Source of the DNA: an uncultured Lachnospiraceae bacterium
Lineage (GTDB): Bacteria; Bacillota; Clostridia; Lachnospirales; Lachnospiraceae
Length of the DNA: 52,844 bases
NCBI GenBank assembly: GCA_910586755.1
Contig: CAJUJM010000017.1
Location: 1 to 52,844, forward strand
Direction of reading: 5' to 3'
Shown: positions 26,040-34,170 of the stretch, one piece after another
Layout: each line of letters opens with the position of its first letter
Position numbering within the stretch: the stretch's first letter is position 1
Position numbers and translations under genes: made by a program
Notes under the pieces: model-generated
Seen by the model: the letters and a program-made list of their open reading frames with translations, nothing else
What the model was told of the DNA's origin: nothing
The model's database searches: none

Positions 26040-26451
26040 GGCTTTACAGGAGCGTCCTCCGGAGTTATCTCTTTTGAATAATCCGATTCATTTTATGCTT
26101 ACAGAGGAAACCGTATCTGACGACGGGATGTTTAACGCTTTTCTGGAGGCAGGGTTACAAAAACCGGCCCAACCTCTTTCCGGGATGCTGGAAACGTATT
26201 TAAAAGAAGAGCAAACCCCTGCCGGAAATCATAACCGGTATGACGACTACATTTCAAAATATCGGGGGAAAGAAGGTCTGTTGGAATGGTCATTAAACCA
26301 GGCCATGAACAGCCATCCCAAAGAGCCGCCAAAGTTTTCCGGCTTCTTAGATCCGGAGGAATCCCAAACCGAAGAGACAGATGACACCGTTAAAAAATTT
26401 ATGGAGAAATTCCAGGAAAAGAGAGAAGGTAGGGAAAATGAAAGGGATTGA
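26023..26451 (+). CDS. Unknown acidic protein of the VgrG locus
   Basis: 142 residues, hydrophilic, no signal or TM. Starts MMGLYKALQERPPELSLLNN; the C-terminal part has FSGFLDPEESQTEETDD and ends in a charged helix. No family recognised. It overlaps the vWA gene upstream by 17 bases and the VgrG-like gene downstream by 14, which argues for strictly coupled translation and stoichiometric production with the spike protein. Being next to VgrG and of this size, a chaperone or adaptor for the spike is possible, but no sequence feature shows it. Confidence 0.72.
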   Translation: MMGLYKALQERPPELSLLNNPIHFMLTEETVSDDGMFNAFLEAGLQKPAQPLSGMLETYLKEEQTPAGNHNRYDDYISKYRGKEGLLEWSLNQAMNSHPKEPPKFSGFLDPEESQTEETDDTVKKFMEKFQEKREGRENERD

Positions 26452-28651
26452 ACTGATACTTCAGGTATCGCATATGCGATATCAGGTAAAAAGAGCACAG
26501 ATATTCCAAAAATTAAATGATCATTCCCGGCTGGAAGTAACCCTGTCCATGAAAGGTGGGGACGAAACCGGGGGCGGATTTGAATGTCTGGCTCCGGTTC
26601 AGCTTATGATGATTTCAGAAGAAGAAAAAGTCATATTCAGCGGGATCATCGTGAAAACAGTCCGATACCGCAAGGATGGCCAGTTGTATCAGGATATGAC
26701 TATAAGCTCATATTCCCTGCTGTTTGATCTTGAGAGGAAAAGCCGTTCCTTCCAAAAAGAGAGCCGGACATATGGGGAGTTATTCCAGCTGATTTTAGCA
26801 GGATATCCGTCAGGGGCGTATATCTGGAACGGGGAAGAAAAGGGCATGCCTGTCAATGAGTTTTTGTTCCAGTATCAGGAGAGCGACTGGGAATTTTTGA
26901 GACGTCTGGCTTCCAGGCATCACAAAGCGCTGATTCCGGAAATAACCGTGCCGGGACCTAAATTTTATGTAGGGCTTTTAAAACGGCCGGAACAAGAGGT
27001 GTCCGGGGATACAGTAAGGAGAAATCTGGACTTTCATAAGACGGAGATACGGATAAAAAACACTTCAGAGGAAGCAGGCGGCCTCTCTGTCAGGGATGGA
27101 AAGGAATACCGGATTTATGGGGCTGCCAGGGAAATCGAACTGGGGGCCCCCGTTTTTTATATGGGAGAATCCCTCATCGCAGCCCAGGTAAATGCAGGCT
27201 TGATAAACGGAGAATGGCAATATGAGTATGTATTAAAAACACCTGAAGCATGTAAAACGGGACTCTTGAAAAATGAAAATCTCAGAGGAACTTCCGTATC
27301 AGGGACTGTAATTAATTCCCGGCTGGGACAGGTACAGTTAAAGCTTCAGACAGACAAAGAGGAAACCGTTGAAAGCTGGCATATACAGCCAGCCTATTAC
27401 GCCGGAACCGGGCGGGGATACGGAGGAAGGCCGGAGCCGGGGGATACGCTGCAGCTATATTTTGCTTCTGATACAGAGGCGGAGCGCTACATTATCGGTT
27501 CCGCCAGCGCCAGCCCGGAAAAACTAAACCAGATAGTAAATGCCGCGGGAGAAAAGGCAGAGCCTTTGCCAAAGACAAAATACCTGACCACAGCGGCGGA
27601 TCTGGGAGCAGTGCTGGACGGAAACGGGGTGTGGATTCACTCAAAAGGGCAGACGGCAAAAATAACCGTAACCAGGGATAAGATTTCCCTTTATTCAAAA
27701 GGGGATGTCAACCTATGTGCGGAAAATATCAAAGGGACAGCCGGGGAAATTTCATTGACAGCCAGAGATTATGTCTGGATGCACAGTGGGGAAAAAGGGA
27801 TTTTGCTGACAGAAGATCAACTGCATATGAAAGACAGTGAGATCAACATATTCAGTCCCCTGAATGAAGAATGTGAGATCCCGGATCAGGATGCTGTGAA
27901 TGTAATGTTAACTGCTTTTGAGGAAAAAAGAAAAAGCGGAGCAGAATTTTTCATGGCGGACGGAAGCTTGCATAGGCTTGGAGGCCCGGAGACAGAGGAA
28001 GAGAAAAATATCCGGATGGTGTTAGACCATCTTCAGGGGATCAAAGATCCGGATGTGGAGTTAGAGGTGGAAGAGTATCATGTGTATAGTTTGGGGGAAA
28101 TTGATGAATTGAGACGAAAGGAGAAACTTCTTTTTATTGCGGGAGGAAAAATTTCGGGAGTTGGAGATGGACTTAAGTTAATAAGTGAATTGGTAGATAG
28201 TAATACATACGGCTCAAATACCGGGTGGCTGGACAAACCGATTTGGGAAGGGATACCAAAAGATTTTTTGATGGAGAAACTTGAGGACGGGATGGAAGAG
28301 TATGAAAAAAATAGAATATTACAGCAATCGAAACATATGGGAGTTGGAGAAAAGTATATAAAAGGGGCAGATTGGGCATATGGGTTTGTAAATGATATAC
28401 AGGAGATACAGGAAGCTTTGTATGGAGAGCTGCCAGATGGTAATCTTCTGGCAATTGAGTATACTCCTTTTCATGGAAAGGGAGAAAACTATACAAACAA
28501 TAATATTTATTATTTAAAACCCAATGATGTGAAGCTTACCATTTTTGAAAAAAATGATAAAGGATATACAGGGCAATATGTGGTAGCGCTATCAAAGGAT
28601 ATGCAGGGGGATCCTATGGAAATAAAAGCGTTATGGTACTATAAACAATAA
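26438..28651 (+). CDS. VgrG/gpD-like spike protein with C-terminal extension
   Basis: 737 residues. Residues 1-280 form the gpD/VgrG hub, with FLFQYQESDWEFLRRLASRH, the family hallmark. About 282-355 is a gp5-like OB fold (VSGTVINSRLGQVQLKL to RPEPGDTLQLYFASDTEAER). About 380-470 alternates short beta segments (GVWIHSKGQTAKITV, LYSKGDVNLCAENIKG) like a gp5/VgrG beta-helix spike. Residues about 475-737 are an added domain unrelated to the spike, ending MEIKALWYYKQ, with no family I recognise; in evolved VgrGs this position carries effector domains. DNA for this part is much more AT-rich than the spike part. ATG 26438 follows AGAAGG. Confidence 0.85.
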   Translation: MKGIELILQVSHMRYQVKRAQIFQKLNDHSRLEVTLSMKGGDETGGGFECLAPVQLMMISEEEKVIFSGIIVKTVRYRKDGQLYQDMTISSYSLLFDLERKSRSFQKESRTYGELFQLILAGYPSGAYIWNGEEKGMPVNEFLFQYQESDWEFLRRLASRHHKALIPEITVPGPKFYVGLLKRPEQEVSGDTVRRNLDFHKTEIRIKNTSEEAGGLSVRDGKEYRIYGAAREIELGAPVFYMGESLIAAQVNAGLINGEWQYEYVLKTPEACKTGLLKNENLRGTSVSGTVINSRLGQVQLKLQTDKEETVESWHIQPAYYAGTGRGYGGRPEPGDTLQLYFASDTEAERYIIGSASASPEKLNQIVNAAGEKAEPLPKTKYLTTAADLGAVLDGNGVWIHSKGQTAKITVTRDKISLYSKGDVNLCAENIKGTAGEISLTARDYVWMHSGEKGILLTEDQLHMKDSEINIFSPLNEECEIPDQDAVNVMLTAFEEKRKSGAEFFMADGSLHRLGGPETEEEKNIRMVLDHLQGIKDPDVELEVEEYHVYSLGEIDELRRKEKLLFIAGGKISGVGDGLKLISELVDSNTYGSNTGWLDKPIWEGIPKDFLMEKLEDGMEEYEKNRILQQSKHMGVGEKYIKGADWAYGFVNDIQEIQEALYGELPDGNLLAIEYTPFHGKGENYTNNNIYYLKPNDVKLTIFEKNDKGYTGQYVVALSKDMQGDPMEIKALWYYKQ

Positions 28652-28665
28652 AGGAGCGGATACAT

Positions 28666-29220
28666 ATGGAAAACGAATTATACGGATACGCAATCCCGGA
28701 AATAAAAGAATTTGTCGGAAAGAGAGAAGAAGAATATTTGGATCGTTTTAAACGTCTAAAAGACGGCAGAAAGTTTAATTTTGCAGCGGCATTTTTTGGA
28801 GAGTTTTGGTTTGCATATAGAAAAATGTGGCTGGAAGGATTACTTGTAATATTATGTCGGTTTCTTATGAATCTGATAATACCTGGGATTTTTGGCATCC
28901 TGATACTTCATGGCTTTTTTTTCGATTTAGAGAATCCTTCTGAAGTTTCGGAATGGTTATCTTACATAATTTGGTTTATCCCAAGTGGACTCATGGCAGA
29001 CAGAATCTATTGGAAAAATATAAAGAAAAGACTTGACTTTATGCATTTGCCAGAGAAAGCACGGGGTAAAAAACTGGGATTTATAACAATGCGTAGAACA
29101 TGTAAAGGCACCTCCTTACCTTTAGGAGTGATTATTACGTTGCTCTGGGATGTGTTACTTCTTTTTGCTATAAAATTAGGAATTGATATTATTTTTTATT
29201 TTTCATATAGTTACTACTAA
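28666..29220 (+). CDS. DUF2628-like membrane protein (candidate immunity partner)
   Basis: 184 residues. The N-terminal part (FNFAAAFFGEFWFAYRKMW) is typical of DUF2628 membrane proteins, followed by two or three hydrophobic segments and a C-terminal TM helix. It begins 15 bases after the VgrG-like gene with AAGGAG before the ATG. It shares the unusually AT-rich composition of the VgrG C-terminal extension (10 of 60 bases G or C at 29161-29220). Position and composition suggest acquisition together with that extension, as expected for an effector/immunity pair; DUF2628 proteins also occur outside such contexts, so the immunity role is inference. An 8-base T run at 28915-28922 is a possible slippage site. 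Confidence 0.75.
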   Translation: MENELYGYAIPEIKEFVGKREEEYLDRFKRLKDGRKFNFAAAFFGEFWFAYRKMWLEGLLVILCRFLMNLIIPGIFGILILHGFFFDLENPSEVSEWLSYIIWFIPSGLMADRIYWKNIKKRLDFMHLPEKARGKKLGFITMRRTCKGTSLPLGVIITLLWDVLLLFAIKLGIDIIFYFSYSYY

Positions 29221-29270
29221 AGTTGATGATTATTTTTTCACAATAATTAAGGAAAGGGACGGTGAAAGCT

Positions 29271-30182
29271 ATGTCTTTTAGCATATCAGAAAATTTACTA
29301 TATTTAGTGTTTATCATAACGCATAGTTTTATAGGATATAATATTTACCGCTATATTGTCAAATTAAAAAAAATAATGAAGGCCGATGGAAGCGCCGGAT
29401 ATCTGACAAAGGCATGGAAGGTTATTTTCCGGCATAAAACCTTGTGGCTTTATAGTATTTTGTTCCTGCTTTATAATTTATCCGGGATAAAATTTGTAAA
29501 AGAACAATGGGTATTAGGACGTCTCTTCGACAATGAACTTTTGGCGGCAATACCCATGATAATCTACATGCTCGCATTGCGGTATATCTTAGGAATCAGC
29601 ATTGCCTCCAACATCCGGAATCTGGCCTGCGGGCGGAGGAAACATATCCTGTATAGTATGCTGGAGAGCATATTTTATTATTATCCGGGCTTTCTGTGGA
29701 ACCGTTTTCGGGCTCATGATATTTTCGGCGATTCCATGGCAAACCTGCAGATAAAGGCAGTATGCTATGCCATGGAAGAAGGCAGCTATAAAATCTCACA
29801 GGAACGGGAGAAACGGTTAAACCATCGGCTGAATCTGTACGGGATCCGGCAGGTAGCGGAGGTGCCGGTATACCTCTATGGATTTATCATGCTGCTTTTT
29901 AATCTGGATTTGCTTATCATTTGGAATTGGACGGATCCTTTTGCCCGGATAATAAAAGGCAGTATAGCGGCTATTATGCTGGCTGGAATGGTTGCGGACA
30001 CCGTGGCAATTATTTACATTAGTCAGCTTTATTTATGGAATGTGAAATGGGAAAAGGCCTATGGGGATATCCTGGCTCAGGGGAAAAGCGCTCCCAATAT
30101 TGAAACCATAGCATTTCCGGAAGTGTATAAAACTTCATGGAGGAGAAACCGGTATCATGAGAAAGCAGAACAGCACATTTAA
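29271..30182 (+). CDS. Polytopic membrane protein of the VgrG locus, unknown
   Basis: 303 residues with about five or six hydrophobic segments: near the N-terminus (LLYLVFIITHSFIGYNIY), LWLYSILFLLYNL, AAIPMIIYMLALRYILG, and a C-terminal pair (YLYGFIMLLFNLDLLIIW and IAAIMLAGMVADTVAIIYI). A cytoplasmic stretch with basic residues lies in the middle. No family recognised. The ATG at 29271 has GGTGA five bases upstream; a GTG at 29262 is the alternative. Its end overlaps the PP2C-like gene by 26 bases. Composition returns to the local norm from about 29380. Confidence 0.75.
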   Translation: MSFSISENLLYLVFIITHSFIGYNIYRYIVKLKKIMKADGSAGYLTKAWKVIFRHKTLWLYSILFLLYNLSGIKFVKEQWVLGRLFDNELLAAIPMIIYMLALRYILGISIASNIRNLACGRRKHILYSMLESIFYYYPGFLWNRFRAHDIFGDSMANLQIKAVCYAMEEGSYKISQEREKRLNHRLNLYGIRQVAEVPVYLYGFIMLLFNLDLLIIWNWTDPFARIIKGSIAAIMLAGMVADTVAIIYISQLYLWNVKWEKAYGDILAQGKSAPNIETIAFPEVYKTSWRRNRYHEKAEQHI

Positions 30183-32064
30183 AACGGCGTTTATATCAGA
30201 AGCCGGTTCTGAGCTGGAAAATAATGACTATTTTGCATTTGTAGAGCTGGAAAAGTATGCATGCTACGTGGTGGCGGACGGCTTAAATGAGCTTCCGGAC
30301 GCAAAAAGCGCCAGGCTGGCCACCCAGACCATTCTTCTGGCATTTGAAGAGAACCCGTCCATGGGAAAACGGGCCATTTTATCCTATCTGGAAGCGGCAA
30401 ATAAAGCTCTTTCCACAGCGGGAAGCAGGGAAAAGTTGAAGGCATCTGTGGTGGTTGTGGTCACAGATTACGCAAAAGCAAGGTACGGATATGCGGGAAA
30501 TACTCGGTTAAGTCTTTACCGGGGCGGGACAGTGAGGGAACAGACCCGGGATATGTCCCTGGGAAACGAAGCCGGAAAGAGCGGGAACCTTCCGGAGGAT
30601 GCGCTGTCCAGGCATGAACAGAGAAATAACCTTCATACATATTTGGGCCAGGGAAAGGGATTTCATCCATATATCTCGAAAAAACAAAAATTAGTAAATG
30701 GGGATATATTTGTTTTGTATACCAGGGGGATTTGGGAGAACCTGGATACCGGAGAATTGGATGATGTATTTTCCGAGGCAGGGGAGGAACCCGGACAATG
30801 CCTGGATAATGTAGAGGATTTATTACTTTCCAGACAGCCTGGAAAGCTGGAAAACTATACTTGTGCGGCTGTTTTTATCAATAAAGTATTTCTGGATCCC
30901 AACCGGAAACGCAGAATAAAGAAAATAGTAATGATTAGCATTGCAGTGCTTGTGTCGGCGGTTCTGGTCAGTCTGACCGTGTGGCTGCTATATCGTCAGA
31001 GGAAGAACCGTATGGACGAGATGGAGCGAAGATACTGCAATACAATTGAATATATTCAGGACGGGAATTTTCTGAGAGCCGGGGAAGAATGTGAGGAGGC
31101 CCTTGCATTGGCAGAGAAACTGAGAGATAAAAAGTGGATTCGGGAAATATCGGACTATCAGAAGCTGGTTGAAACGGTAAATGCGGCGGATGAAGCTTAC
31201 AGCGGCAAAGAATATGAGAACGCCGGAAACGCCTACAGGGCGGCGCTGGAGCGTTCCCGGTATGCGGACCGGATTGCAGATGAATATATTGACCGGCAGC
31301 TAAAAAATATTACAGACTATTTGTCTGTGTTTGATTATATTCAGCTGGGGGATATGCTGGCCGGCCGGGGAGATTATGAGAGAGCAGAGGAAAAATACCT
31401 TCAGGCTAAAAGCCTGGCCGCCCGGGTTTACTTTGAAGAGGGGAGAAAGGAAGCCATAAATTCCCTGGAAGCCATGTATGCCGCCAGGGAAAAGCAGGAG
31501 GAAAACGATACCCGAAAAGCAAAGGAAAAGGCATCGGATGAAGTGGGAGCCGCCCAGCTTGCGTCAGAGGGTGATAAAGCATTTGCACAGGGCGACTATG
31601 AAGGGGCAAAGGCTTATTATGCCATGGCTCTGGAAAAATATCAGGAACTGGGAGACAGCGCCCACGGGGAATTAGTCCAAACCAAAATTGCATCCAGCAG
31701 TGAGAAAGCGGACGCTAATAAACAGAAGGAACAAGAGGCAGAGGCTTACCTGGAGGCCGGAAGGCAGCAGGCCCTGGAGGGGAATCCGTTGGAAGCCCAA
31801 AAGCAATATCTGTTTGCAAAAAAGCTGTATAAGGAATTGAAAAATGACGAGAAAGTGTTGGAAATAGACAGTCTGATTCAGGTTCTGGAAATCTCTGCCG
31901 CCATAGAACAGGAGAAAACGGAGAAGGAGAGCAGAGAGGAAGAAACAGCTGCCGAAGAAGAAAGCCTGACAGAACAGGAAACGCCTTCCGTCCTGTCAGG
32001 GCCTGGCGGAGAGACCGGGCCTGGAGGTTTGGCGGCTATGGAATCGTTTGGGCCTGGGATTTGA
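30157..32064 (+). CDS. Membrane-anchored PP2C-like protein with TPR-like repeats
   Basis: 635 residues. N-terminal PP2C-type domain (1-245): NNDYF (Asp24) and VVADGLNE (Asp41) stand for the first two motifs. The later metal ligands look lost: the SDG motif reads LYTRGIWEN near residue 187 and the final DN motif reads ENYTCA, so catalysis is doubtful. A TM helix at about 252-277 (VMISIAVLVSAVLVSLTVWL) separates it from a helical C-terminal half with TPR-like repeats (e.g. GDYERAEEKYLQAKSLAARV, GDYEGAKAYYAMALEKYQEL) and an acidic tail ending in Gly-Pro-rich sequence. In T6SS, PppA phosphatase and Fha1 form a post-translational switch; here the FHA-like partner would be the first gene. GGAGGAG precedes the ATG. 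Confidence 0.82.
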   Translation: MRKQNSTFKTAFISEAGSELENNDYFAFVELEKYACYVVADGLNELPDAKSARLATQTILLAFEENPSMGKRAILSYLEAANKALSTAGSREKLKASVVVVVTDYAKARYGYAGNTRLSLYRGGTVREQTRDMSLGNEAGKSGNLPEDALSRHEQRNNLHTYLGQGKGFHPYISKKQKLVNGDIFVLYTRGIWENLDTGELDDVFSEAGEEPGQCLDNVEDLLLSRQPGKLENYTCAAVFINKVFLDPNRKRRIKKIVMISIAVLVSAVLVSLTVWLLYRQRKNRMDEMERRYCNTIEYIQDGNFLRAGEECEEALALAEKLRDKKWIREISDYQKLVETVNAADEAYSGKEYENAGNAYRAALERSRYADRIADEYIDRQLKNITDYLSVFDYIQLGDMLAGRGDYERAEEKYLQAKSLAARVYFEEGRKEAINSLEAMYAAREKQEENDTRKAKEKASDEVGAAQLASEGDKAFAQGDYEGAKAYYAMALEKYQELGDSAHGELVQTKIASSSEKADANKQKEQEAEAYLEAGRQQALEGNPLEAQKQYLFAKKLYKELKNDEKVLEIDSLIQVLEISAAIEQEKTEKESREEETAAEEESLTEQETPSVLSGPGGETGPGGLAAMESFGPGI

Positions 32065-32091
32065 CAGAGTTCCAGCAGATTGGAGGAAACC

Positions 32092-33453
32092 ATGAAGCAA
32101 TGGAAAGACAATAACCTGTCTGCCCTGATGGAATACCCTTTTGATTTTGGCCGCTTTATTGAAGAGCGAATCCGGGAAATAGACGATCTGGACGAGCGGC
32201 GGTTTGCGAAAAAAATCCTGGCGGAGGGAATTGGGAAGGTAATACAGGAAACAGAAGAAAAATATAGCCGGTTGGAGAGAAGGATATATGAAGAGCTAAA
32301 GGTTGAAGAAAATCAATATGAAACCGCGATGACGGTTATAAACCGTAAGCATTATGATCCGGCAAATGAAACCCTCTATCCGGTAATAGAAGAAGATTTA
32401 AATCCGGATAAGCTGGCGGCATCCCTGTCCGGGGATGAGTGGATTTGGGAGGACACGGTTTTTCTGGCAGTATCAGAAGAAAAACAGAGAGAATTTGAAT
32501 CCATGGGCGAATTTTCAGGCGTCATAGAAGGGGACGGGGAAAAAGGAGAGGCGGTTTTTCGTGCAGAACCTGCAAAACGCTACCGGAATGTAATGGAAGG
32601 TCTGTATAAAATATTTCAGGATAACCATATTCCATGGGAAACAGTGAATACAGCTTATCTGGACAAGTTTTATGACATTTACAGACGAAACCTGCATGGG
32701 TCTGGCAGCGGACGAATTACCCCACAGGAAAGCCCGGCGAGCTCTGACATCCCTGAATCCGCATTTGGTTTGCCTGGAAAGCTGCATATTGATTTTGGAA
32801 AATTTACAGAAGCAGTCCGGTATGGAATGATCCCTCTCTGGAATATAGAAAGAGTAAAGTTTGACAGCGCTGATTTTATGCTCCCCTGCACCGGCGGCAT
32901 GTATTATGAACATGAGTTTTATCTGGGGGATAAGGAAGAACAGGATGGATATCTTATTGAGACCAATGAGGAGATACTGGAAATCCGGCATGAAAAGAAG
33001 AAAATCGTTATGAAATCCCTCAAAGAGACCTTTGAAAACTGGCAGGCCCTTCATATGATTCAGAAAAAGAGCAGGCTTTCTCTTGATTACACGGCCCCTT
33101 TGCTTACCAATCATAAAAATGATTCTTTTATCCGCCGCTTTTCGGAGAACAGCCGGATAACGCTTATGACAAAGACAGACCTGTTCCGCAGGATTATGGA
33201 GCTGGATATCCGGGATTATGTCGAAATAGCAGGCTACAAGATTGTGGATCATGCCAGCGCCTATCCAAAGGCAGAGACAATGAACTGGTTTGTAAAAGAC
33301 GAGCTTTTTCCCATGGAGAGCCGGAAAGTATTGCTGCTGGAATTTAAGGAAAGGCAGCCGGGACATTATCTCAATGACGGGATGATCCGGTTTGTAATCT
33401 CACAGATGCAGCTGGAAATCAGCGAATACCGTTGCGTGGGGGTGGTAATTTGA
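32092..33453 (+). CDS. Unknown protein of the VgrG locus (453 aa)
   Basis: 453 residues, soluble, no signal peptide. The N-terminal 100 residues are helical and charged (MKQWKDNNLSALMEYPFDFG, then KILAEGIGKVIQETEEKYS). The middle part contains mixed alpha/beta sequence with the motif PCTGGMYYEHEFYLGDKEEQ near residue 265. The C-terminal region reads KVLLLEFKERQPGHYLNDGM and ends ISEYRCVGVVI. I do not recognise the family. ATG 32092 is chosen for the GGAGG at 32082-32086. The stop overlaps the next start (TTGA), so the two are coupled. A baseplate or adaptor role would fit the locus but has no direct support. Confidence 0.72.
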   Translation: MKQWKDNNLSALMEYPFDFGRFIEERIREIDDLDERRFAKKILAEGIGKVIQETEEKYSRLERRIYEELKVEENQYETAMTVINRKHYDPANETLYPVIEEDLNPDKLAASLSGDEWIWEDTVFLAVSEEKQREFESMGEFSGVIEGDGEKGEAVFRAEPAKRYRNVMEGLYKIFQDNHIPWETVNTAYLDKFYDIYRRNLHGSGSGRITPQESPASSDIPESAFGLPGKLHIDFGKFTEAVRYGMIPLWNIERVKFDSADFMLPCTGGMYYEHEFYLGDKEEQDGYLIETNEEILEIRHEKKKIVMKSLKETFENWQALHMIQKKSRLSLDYTAPLLTNHKNDSFIRRFSENSRITLMTKTDLFRRIMELDIRDYVEIAGYKIVDHASAYPKAETMNWFVKDELFPMESRKVLLLEFKERQPGHYLNDGMIRFVISQMQLEISEYRCVGVVI

Positions 33454-34142
33454 ATTATGCTTGGGAGGCGGCTTTGGCGGCTGATGAGGCAGGGATTCCC
33501 AGGGAGGATCTCCGGTATGCGCCGGTTAGAAATGGAAGCCCTTATACGGAAGTAACCCGGGAATTTATGAATAAAAAAGGCCTGGAAAGTTATAAGGTGG
33601 AATTTAATCCCCTTTACCGGTTCTCCGGGGTGTTTTCCAATCTGTTTGACATTAACCTGGAAGGATATGAAACTACAAGGCAATTATTTATCGAGATTGT
33701 TATGCAGTATCTGATTCAGCTGGATTTAAGGCAGGGATTGTCCAGACAGGAATATGCCCTGCGCTTCTTGCTCCGTGATTTGCTGGGAGGCGTTTGCGGG
33801 GGCCAGGCAGCCCGGGTTGTGGAGCATTTTGAAAAGGAGAAAATCCGGCGTTTGCTGCGTCTGGTATTAAAGCTATATCAATGCGGCAGCTCCATCTATC
33901 TGTTTAAAGAGGTAATCCGCTGTATGTATTCCGGGTCTCTGGTTTATGCCAGTAATGAGGCGGTTTGCCAGGTGCTGGTGTATATCGGGCAAAAGGAAAC
34001 AGAAAAGGAAAGAGAGCAGGTAGAGTTTTTGCGGGATATGTTTCTGCCGGTTCATTACCAGGTGTACTTGTTTTGGGAACACCATTTTGGAATAATAGGC
34101 GTGGAAGAGACTATGGAATTGGATGAAATGGTTTTATTTTAA
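33450..34142 (+). CDS. Unknown protein of the VgrG locus (230 aa)
   Basis: 230 residues, mostly helical, soluble. Begins probably at the TTG at 33450 (NYAWEAALAADEAGIPRE), which overlaps the stop of the upstream gene and follows GGGGGTGG. Conserved-looking parts: RYAPVRNGSPYTEV, EFNPLYRFSGVFSNLFDI and the ending FWEHHFGIIGVEETMELDEM. No family recognised, no catalytic motif seen. Its size and tight coupling to the 453-residue protein suggest the two form a complex. Confidence 0.72.
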   Translation: MNYAWEAALAADEAGIPREDLRYAPVRNGSPYTEVTREFMNKKGLESYKVEFNPLYRFSGVFSNLFDINLEGYETTRQLFIEIVMQYLIQLDLRQGLSRQEYALRFLLRDLLGGVCGGQAARVVEHFEKEKIRRLLRLVLKLYQCGSSIYLFKEVIRCMYSGSLVYASNEAVCQVLVYIGQKETEKEREQVEFLRDMFLPVHYQVYLFWEHHFGIIGVEETMELDEMVLF

Positions 34143-34170
34143 TTACCAATAGAAAGAAAGCGGGACATAT

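Noticed and set aside
32515..33366. Long minus-strand frame of 283 codons opposite the 453-residue protein
   Set aside because: It lies wholly antisense to a well-spaced operon gene and lacks family features.
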